64,000 bases of DNA. Source: Panicum virgatum (lineage: Eukaryota; Streptophyta; Magnoliopsida; Poales; Poaceae). The stretch is from NCBI RefSeq assembly GCF_016808335.1, contig NC_053143.1, forward strand, positions 49,466,248 to 49,530,247, given 5' to 3'. The notes beneath the pieces are model-generated. The model saw nothing but the letters and a program-made list of their open reading frames with translations. It ran no database searches and was not told the origin of the DNA. Of this stretch, positions 58,093 through 64,000 are shown in pieces (position 1 is the first letter of the stretch; every line of letters starts with the position of its first letter). A program made the position numbers and the translations under genes.

Positions 58093-58457
58093 GGCCGTGT
58101 TTAGTTCGGTAGGGTGTAAACGTAAAAAAAATTTGTGTTTCGAATCTTCCCAATTTGAAGTACTAAATGAAGTCTATTTACAAAACTTTTTGCATAGATG
58201 GATTGTAAATCGCGAGACGAATCTAATGATGCTAATTAATCCATGATTAATCAATAATTAGTGGATGATTACTGTAGCATTACTATTGCAAATCATAGAT
58301 TAAGTAGGCTCATTAGATTCGTCTCGCGATTTACAGCCCATCCATGCAAAAAATTTTATAAATATACTTCATTTAGCACTTCAAATTAGTAAGATTCCTT
58401 TTCACTTTAATGCGTTTACGATTTTTTTGCGTTTACGGGCTGGAACTAAACACACCC
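58093..58457. mobile_element. Tourist-type (PIF/Harbinger) MITE
   Basis: The left end GGCCGTGTTTAGTTC and the inverse of the right end GGGTGTGTTTAGTTCC match, with TAA on both sides (58090-58092 and 58458-58460). The 365-bp element is largely one long inverted repeat (ATCGCGAGACGAATCTAAT and its complement inside). Confidence 0.9.
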
Positions 58458-58512
58458 TAATTGTGTTAAAGTAAACCAGACGACACTGCAGGTAGCCCGG
58501 CGGCAACCTTGA

Positions 58513-58760
58513 GGCTGTGTTTAGATACGTAAATTATTGGTAAAAAGAGTAACATCGGACACTATAGTTGTTTGTAGTAATTTTTATCCTACCATGACCT
58601 AATTAGGCTCAAAAGATTCGTCTCGTCGTGTATATTAAAATTATGCAATTAGTTTTTTTAATTATTTATATTTAATATTCCATGTATGAGACAAAAAATT
58701 TGATGTAATAGATAAATAGTGAAATTTGGAGATAAAAATTTTGTAACTAAACACACAGCC
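58513..58760. mobile_element. Second Tourist-like MITE
   Basis: GGCTGTGTTTAG at the left and CTAAACACACAGCC at the right, with TGA on both sides (58510-58512 and 58761-58763). Length 248 bp, sharing AAGATTCGTCTCG with the family. Confidence 0.8.
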
Positions 58761-58763
58761 TGA

Positions 58764-59556
58764 CTTGCTTACCCTCTCGCCCGTTCTATCAGCCACAGGC
58801 AAGCCGTGGCCGCCGAGCCGTACGTAGCTCCTTGTCGGGTCCTAATCTGCCACTGTCCCACGGCACTGTTTTTTTTTTGACAAGTGCACTCGCTGTGTAC
58901 GTTACGTCCCTATTCATTGTTGCTCACGCATGTGTTGTTCGCTCCGCCAGACTGCCACTGTCTCACGGCCGCCCACCCCCATTCGCCACTCAAAAAATCA
59001 AGAATACGGATGCAAGTTATACATATTTTGAATAATTGGCTTGATTTAAAAAATTAATAAAATAAATTAGAATAATATTCTGCGTAAATATTTTAAGAGA
59101 AAAAATAAACTAAAATAATATACCATCATAATTAATTAGTTAATTAAAAAATACTATTAGATATCCAACTGCATCCTTACCTATCAAACATCAACCCCAT
59201 TATTAATGAAGATGTTGTCACCCGATCTGTCACACTGCCAAACGCCGCGCGCACACACCCATTGGCCACTCCAAAAGCCAAGGTTCTCGGATTCAGTACT
59301 CTCGTGTCCCGTCTCATTGATCACTGTCACAACGACCACCAAGCTGCGTCACCCCTCTCGTGCGTGAACTAAACATTAGATCTGGTTTGGTTGGCTAAAG
59401 TTAATTTTTAACTAGGAATAAACATTAGTAGCTTGCTAAAAATAGTTGGCTAAAATTAGCAGTCATGTGTTGTTGGGATAAGGAGTTCCCTCCGTTCCAA
59501 AAAGACGGTCCTTTTAAAAAAATTTAGACACATTACTCATTCTAAGAAATAACCTT
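58764..59556. other. Intergenic AT-rich stretch with MITE remnants
   Basis: No gene is recognised. GGTTTGGTTGGCTAAAG near 59386 resembles a MITE end. CTCCGTTCCAAAAAGACGG (about 59489) looks like the left end of a Stowaway element cut by the retrotransposon at 59557. Confidence 0.45.
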
Positions 59557-60687
59557 TGTCGGTACCTCAGGAGCGGGTACCCCTCTTGCTGAGTCTAGGC
59601 AAGAACCTCGTAGTTATCGTTAACTACGCCCTAACAACCGAATAGCCGGACCCCTATGGTCCGGAGCCATACTCTCCCGGCAAACGGCCCCGGACCCGCT
59701 CCCAGCTTGGAAAGGGTCCGGTAGCGCCACGTATCCCGGGGGTAGCCCTCAGTCAAAACAGCTGGGGGCCCCGTACCACCCGCGTAGTCCCGGACCTCCC
59801 AGGAGTACCGGACCCCTGCTGGGTCCCGGACCCGGACCCTCATACACTATCCGGACCCCTCAGCGGAGTAGAACTTACACCCCGCCTGGGGCTGGTCCGG
59901 AACCGCCACGTGTCACGTGCCCGCACGCAGGTGCGGGCACGCGCGCGGTGCCGCGAGGCTTTCACTGGAAGAGTCGCCTACCTACCGCATTCAATGCAGT
60001 AGGCGGAAGTGCGCACTGCCATAGCAAAGGCCGAGGCGGCTTTGGCCAGATTGCACTGTTGGTTGCATGTTGCCAAGGAGCACAGAGCAGTCGCTGGCGC
60101 CGCCTACTCCGCGTATGTCAGCCTACTATGTCAGTTGGATACGACGGCTCGGCTTCGCCCATTAAGGAACCTACACGGTAGCCTCGACAGACTACGCCGC
60201 AAGCTACATTGCTCCAACGGGCGCCTCGCCGATGGGACAAATAAAGACTCCCCACGGTCAGAGAGTCTACAGGACGAGGAAGCGTATCCGAGAAGAGATC
60301 CACAACCACTGTAGAACCATTAGTATCTTTCCAGTATAGTATACATCCTTGTTGGGCCCACCTGTCGGGGTCCAATGCCTGTGTACGCGTCCTCCTTTGC
60401 TCTATAAAAGGGAGACGCCCGTTAGAGAAGGACTCAGGCCTGGGAGAAGCCCGGCTGGGCAGAGCCGCAGAGGATAGACTCATTCATACCTAGTGCAATA
60501 CACCACAGAGTGGACGTACGGTATTACGCTCCGGCGGCCCGAACCACTCTAAATCCGTGTGTTCTTGCGTTCTTGCCCCCAAGCTAGATCGGCCTAATAG
60601 CTTAGCACTTCCCCGAGTACTCCCCCTCGGGGAATAGGCGGGTGCGTTCCGCCACCCGGCTGTGGGTACCCCCAAAAGCCCACGACA
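59557..60687 (+). repeat. 5' LTR
   Basis: 1131 bp from TGTCGGTACC to CCCACGACA, with CTATAAAAGGG at 60402-60412. It has a 61-bp segment (about 59915-59975) that the right LTR lacks. That segment starts with a perfect 11-bp-stem hairpin (59916-59941). Confidence 0.9.
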
Positions 60688-60689
60688 TT

Positions 60690-60707
60690 TGGCGCCGTCC
60701 GTGGGGA
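60690..60707 (+). other. Primer-binding site
   Basis: TGGCGCCGTCCGTGGGGA starts 2 bp after the 5' LTR, the position and TGGCGCCG core seen in many plant Ty3 elements. Confidence 0.65.
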
Positions 60708-62095
60708 TGTGCAAGGGTTGGCTAGATCTCCAGGCTTCTGAGGCTGAGCTCATCCTCTGCAACGGCGATGAGAAGATGAAGAGAGGCATGGCGGCACCTA
60801 CGCTGCATGTCACAGCGCCGAGGCAGCAGCGCCCTCGGTGCTGCGGCGCGCGGCAGCGGCGCCTGCTGTGCGTCGCCACTGCGACACCTCAGAGCCGGCG
60901 CAGTGGCGCGCAGCGGAGACGCCCGCTGTGCGCCACCCTACAACACCTCCGCGTCGGCTCAAGGTTTTCTCTCAAGCAACCACCAGGACTCCCCTGCGGC
61001 GATATGGCGTCGGCTCAAGGCTTTCTCTCAATGTGAAGCCTAGAGCCGACCACTATGGCCCGAGGGAAGTTTACCGTCGTCTCCTCCCTCGCCAGGACCG
61101 AGTCTCTCTTGGTGCTGCTGCAGACAGGATTCCGCCACCAGGCGCGGGGGCCTAATGCCAGCACCAAGGTCGAGCCGGCGAACGACCACCCTTCTCCACG
61201 CTCTGTGCTAATCCAAATGAGCACCCAGCTCGTGGTGAGCAATCATCGGGCTGGCTTCAGACGGCAGCGGCAGGGCCACTCCCATTCAAAGCCAAAGAAT
61301 TTGTTCTCATGCTATCTGAGCGTGGGACAGTTCTTGTGCTGGGAAGGGCCCCGCAAGCTCCCGAGGTGATGCTGGATGATGCTGTACAGGCACGTTCAGA
61401 GCGCTTTCGCCCCCAACTACTGAGAAGAGCCCCCAGTGTGGCAGTTCCACTACGGCCAGCAACGTGCAAGCCTTACAGAGCGACGGCTGTAGGTTTCCAC
61501 TAGATAGGATTGAGTCTGTATCTCCTTTGTAATGATGTGGTGCCTACGTGTGGTCCAGAGCGGTAAAGGTCCGCCCTTGTAAACCCGGCCTCTGGCTTCA
61601 TCGCACAAACAGGCAACACCAGCAAGTAGTCCAGAGCGGTAGAGGTCCGCCCTCATAATTCCGGCCTCTGATGTACACCACAAATCAAGTAATGAAGGAG
61701 ATTTGCTTCCCCAGTCCCATCTATACATTAACTCAATGGCACTTGTCTGTATAGCTTGCGTGTTTCCTTTTTTCGGAACAGAGATCCTTCTTTTGTTGCT
61801 AACGATCCAAGTTGAGTTGCTGGCTTGTAGTCAGGTTGGGACACCCCTTCTAGCTGAAAGACGGTCCGAACTTCTAGGGACCTGCTCCGGAGAAGTGGTG
61901 CTTGCATCCTGGGGTGGAGGAGTTCTGCGTAGCCGCTTAGCCTGGTAATGTAGCACTCCACTGCCCTGTTACAAGTACCCCAGTATCCGAAGCTGTTGTG
62001 TCTAGAGGTCCGGGCTTCTTTCTAGTATAAGGCTTGGTTTCCTATGCCCCACCACGAGGTCCGGTAACATATCTCGGAGGATCGATGGCAACACT
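60708..62095 (+). other. Retrotransposon interior without recognisable gene
   Basis: Overlapping short frames on both strands have no domain. Locally repeated words include GGTTTTCTCTCAA/GGCTTTCTCTCAA near 60961 and 61018. GTCCAGAGCGGTA(A/G)AGGTCCGCCC is repeated at 61554 and 61630. It is probably packaging or untranslated sequence. Confidence 0.5.
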
Positions 62096-62720
62096 CCAAG
62101 TCCACTCTGGTGGCCCGCTCCGGCGGAGACCGCTCGCCACGGTCGCTCCAAGTCCACTCCGGTGGCCCGCTCCGGCGGAGACCGCTCGCCACGGTCGCTC
62201 CAAGTCCACTCCGGTGGCCCGCTTCGGCGGAGACCGCTCGCCACGATCGCTCCAAGTCCACTCCGGTGGCCCGCTCCGGCGGAGACCGCTCGCCACAGGT
62301 CGCTCTAAGTCCACTCCGGTGGCCCGCTCCGACGGAGACCGCTCGCCACGGTCGCCTCAAGTCCACTCCGGTGGCCCGCTCCGGCGGAGACCGCTCACCA
62401 CGGTCGCCTCAAGTCCACTCCGGTGGCCCGCTCTAGCGGAGACCGCTCACCACGGTCGCCTCAAGTCCACTCCGGTGGCCCGCTCTGGCGGAGACCGCTC
62501 GCCACGGTCGCCTCAAGTCCACTCCGGTGGCCCGCTCTGGCGGAGACCGCTCGCCATGGTCGCTCCAAGTCCACTCCGGTGGCCCGCTCTGGCGGAGACC
62601 GCTCGCCACGGTCGCCTCAAGTCCACTCCGGTGGCCCGCTCCGGCGGAGACCGCTCGCCACGGTCGCTCCAAGTCCACTCCGGTGGCCCGCTCCGGCGGA
62701 GACCGCTCGCCACGGTCGCC
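62096..62720. repeat. 52-bp minisatellite, about 12 copies
   Basis: Units starting CCAAGTCCACTCCGGTGGCC begin at 62096, 62148, 62200 and so on with period 52, ending near 62720. Later copies carry GCCTCAAG in place of GCTCCAAG. The consensus has no stop codon on either strand, so frames run through it in every phase. Copies with CTCTAAG or CTCTAGC introduce the only stops. Confidence 0.95.
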
Positions 62721-62969
62721 TAGAGCCCGGTCCGGAGAAGTAATGCTTGCTCCCTGGGCGGTACAAAATCCGTGCAACCGCTTAGCTTGGTTCCGTACCC
62801 TAAGCCTGCACCTTCGCTGCCCTGCGGAGAGTGCTCTAGTACCTGAACCTGGCAACAGGTGCCACGGCCTTGAAGGGGTCCGCAGCACCCGCTCTCGCCA
62901 TGAGCACGCCAACACAATCAGCAGTGCGTCACGATAATGGCCCCACCCGCGGGTTTGTACCTCTCCCGA

Positions 62970-62987
62970 GGTGGGCCGGGGGGCCAC
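62970..62987 (+). other. Polypurine tract
   Basis: GGTGGGCCGGGGGGCCAC directly precedes the right LTR. It is an imperfect purine tract. Confidence 0.5.
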
Positions 62988-64000
62988 TATCGGTACCCCA
63001 GGACCGGGTACCCCCTCTTGCTGAGTCTAAGCAAGAGCCTCGTAGTTATCATTAACTACGCCCTAACAACCGAGCAGCCGGACCCCTGTGGTCCGGAGCC
63101 ATACTCTCCAGGCAAACGGCCCCGGACCCGCTCCCCTCTTGGAAAGGGTCCGGTGGCGCCATGTATCCCGGGGGTAGCCCTCAGACAAAACAGTTGGGGG
63201 CCCCGGACCTCCCGCGGAGTCCCGGACCTCCCAGGAGTACCGGACCCCTGCCGGGTCCCGGACCCGGACTCTCATACACTATCCGGACCCCTCAGCGGAG
63301 TAGAACTTACACCCCGCCTGGGGCTGGTCCGGAACCGCCACATGTCGCCTACCTACCGCATTCAATGCAGTAGGTGGAAGTGCGTACTGCCATAGCAAAG
63401 GCCGAGGCGGCTTTGGCCAGGTTGCACTGTTGGTTGCATGTTACCAAGGACCACAGAGCAGTCGCTGGCGCCACCTACTCCGCGTATGTCAGCCTACTAT
63501 GTCAGTTGGATACGACGGCTCGGCTTCGCCCATTAAGGCACCTACACAGTAGCCTCGACAGACTATGCCGCAAGCTACATTGCTCCAACGGGCGCCTCGC
63601 CGATGGGACAAATAAAGACTCCCCTCGGTCAGAGAGTCTACAGGACGAGGAAGCGTATCCGAGAAGAGATCCCCAACCACTGTAGCACTATTAGTATCTT
63701 TCCAGTATAGTATACATCCTTGTTGGGCCCACCTGTCGGGGTCCAACGCCTGTGTACGCGTCCTCCTTTGCTCTATAAAAGGGAGACGCCCGTTAGAGAA
63801 GGACTCAGGCCCTGGAGAAGTCCGGCTGGGCAGAGGATAGACTCATTCATACCTAGTGCAATACACCACACAGTGGACGTAGGGTATTACGCTCCGGCGG
63901 CCCGAACCACTCTAAATCCGTGTGTTCTTGCGTTCTTGCCCCCAAGCTAGATCGGGCTAATAGCTTAGCACTTCCCCGAGTACTGCTCCTCGGGGAATAG
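62988..64000 (+). repeat. 3' LTR, incomplete at window edge
   Basis: It is collinear with the 5' LTR but starts TATCGG where the other starts TGTCGG, and lacks the 61-bp segment. CTATAAAAGGG recurs at 63773-63783. Confidence 0.9.

Larger units (their letters stand above)
59557..64000 (+). mobile_element. Short non-autonomous LTR retrotransposon, right end outside the window
   Basis: The left LTR (59557-60687) is followed by a primer-binding site and a 2.3-kb interior without gag or pol domains. A purine tract and the right LTR (from 62988) follow, the latter cut by the window edge about 55 bp before its end. The left flank is ACCTT (59552-59556). The matching TSD would lie outside the window. 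Size and lack of genes suggest a passenger element mobilised by an autonomous relative. Confidence 0.85.

Noticed and set aside
62034..62987. Long reading frames (up to 229 codons) on both strands at the right end
   Set aside because: They are translations of the stop-free 52-bp minisatellite. All phases are open and no domain is present.

Overview
The window is nuclear DNA from a grass. The composition of the transposable elements (CACTA, Tourist, Stowaway and hAT elements and Ty3-type retrotransposons), the very GC-rich gene 5' ends and the class of resistance gene all point to Poaceae, most likely a panicoid grass. This is inferred from family resemblance. No tRNA, rRNA, CRISPR or bacterial feature was seen. 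About nine tenths of the 64 kb is transposable-element sequence in nested stacks, and most of the stacking can be dated by target-site duplications (TSDs).

The host content is one apparently intact NLR immune-receptor gene on the minus strand (57166 down to 43944, three coding exons, 1210 predicted residues) and the LRR-coding 3' remnant of a related NLR on the plus strand (12573-13986). The two are convergent and about 30 kb of transposons separates them. The intact gene encodes an Rx-type N-terminal domain, two NB-ARC-type nucleotide-binding modules in tandem, and LRRs. The first module has lost the P-loop lysine but keeps an acidic Walker B. The second keeps a complete P-loop but has lost the Walker B acids.

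Layout: 1-2686 is the minus-strand gag region of a Ty3 retrotransposon, cut by a truncated CACTA element (2687-8377, broken TNP2 transposase, solo LTR inside). A second CACTA element with gene-like cargo (8378-12572) abuts the NLR remnant. The remnant is split by a 459-bp hAT MITE and followed by a hAT-like element that holds a solo LTR. Two partial LTR units in tandem follow (about 17000-21801). Then comes a CACTA element A (21802-42933) with a second member of its own family, B (26488-42164), inserted in it. B in turn holds a 9.5-kb non-autonomous LTR retrotransposon (31414-40941). A keeps a TNP2-type transposase reading frame with four stop codons. B keeps a TNP1-like reading frame with a Ulp1/C48 protease domain.

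The NLR gene follows. Its first coding intron contains a Stowaway MITE split by a solo LTR that is itself split by a CACTA element. Upstream of the gene are two Tourist-type MITEs and then a short non-autonomous LTR retrotransposon that runs off the right edge (59557-64000) and carries about twelve copies of a 52-bp minisatellite.

All coordinates and motifs were read by eye. Family names rest on motif resemblance, not on a database search.
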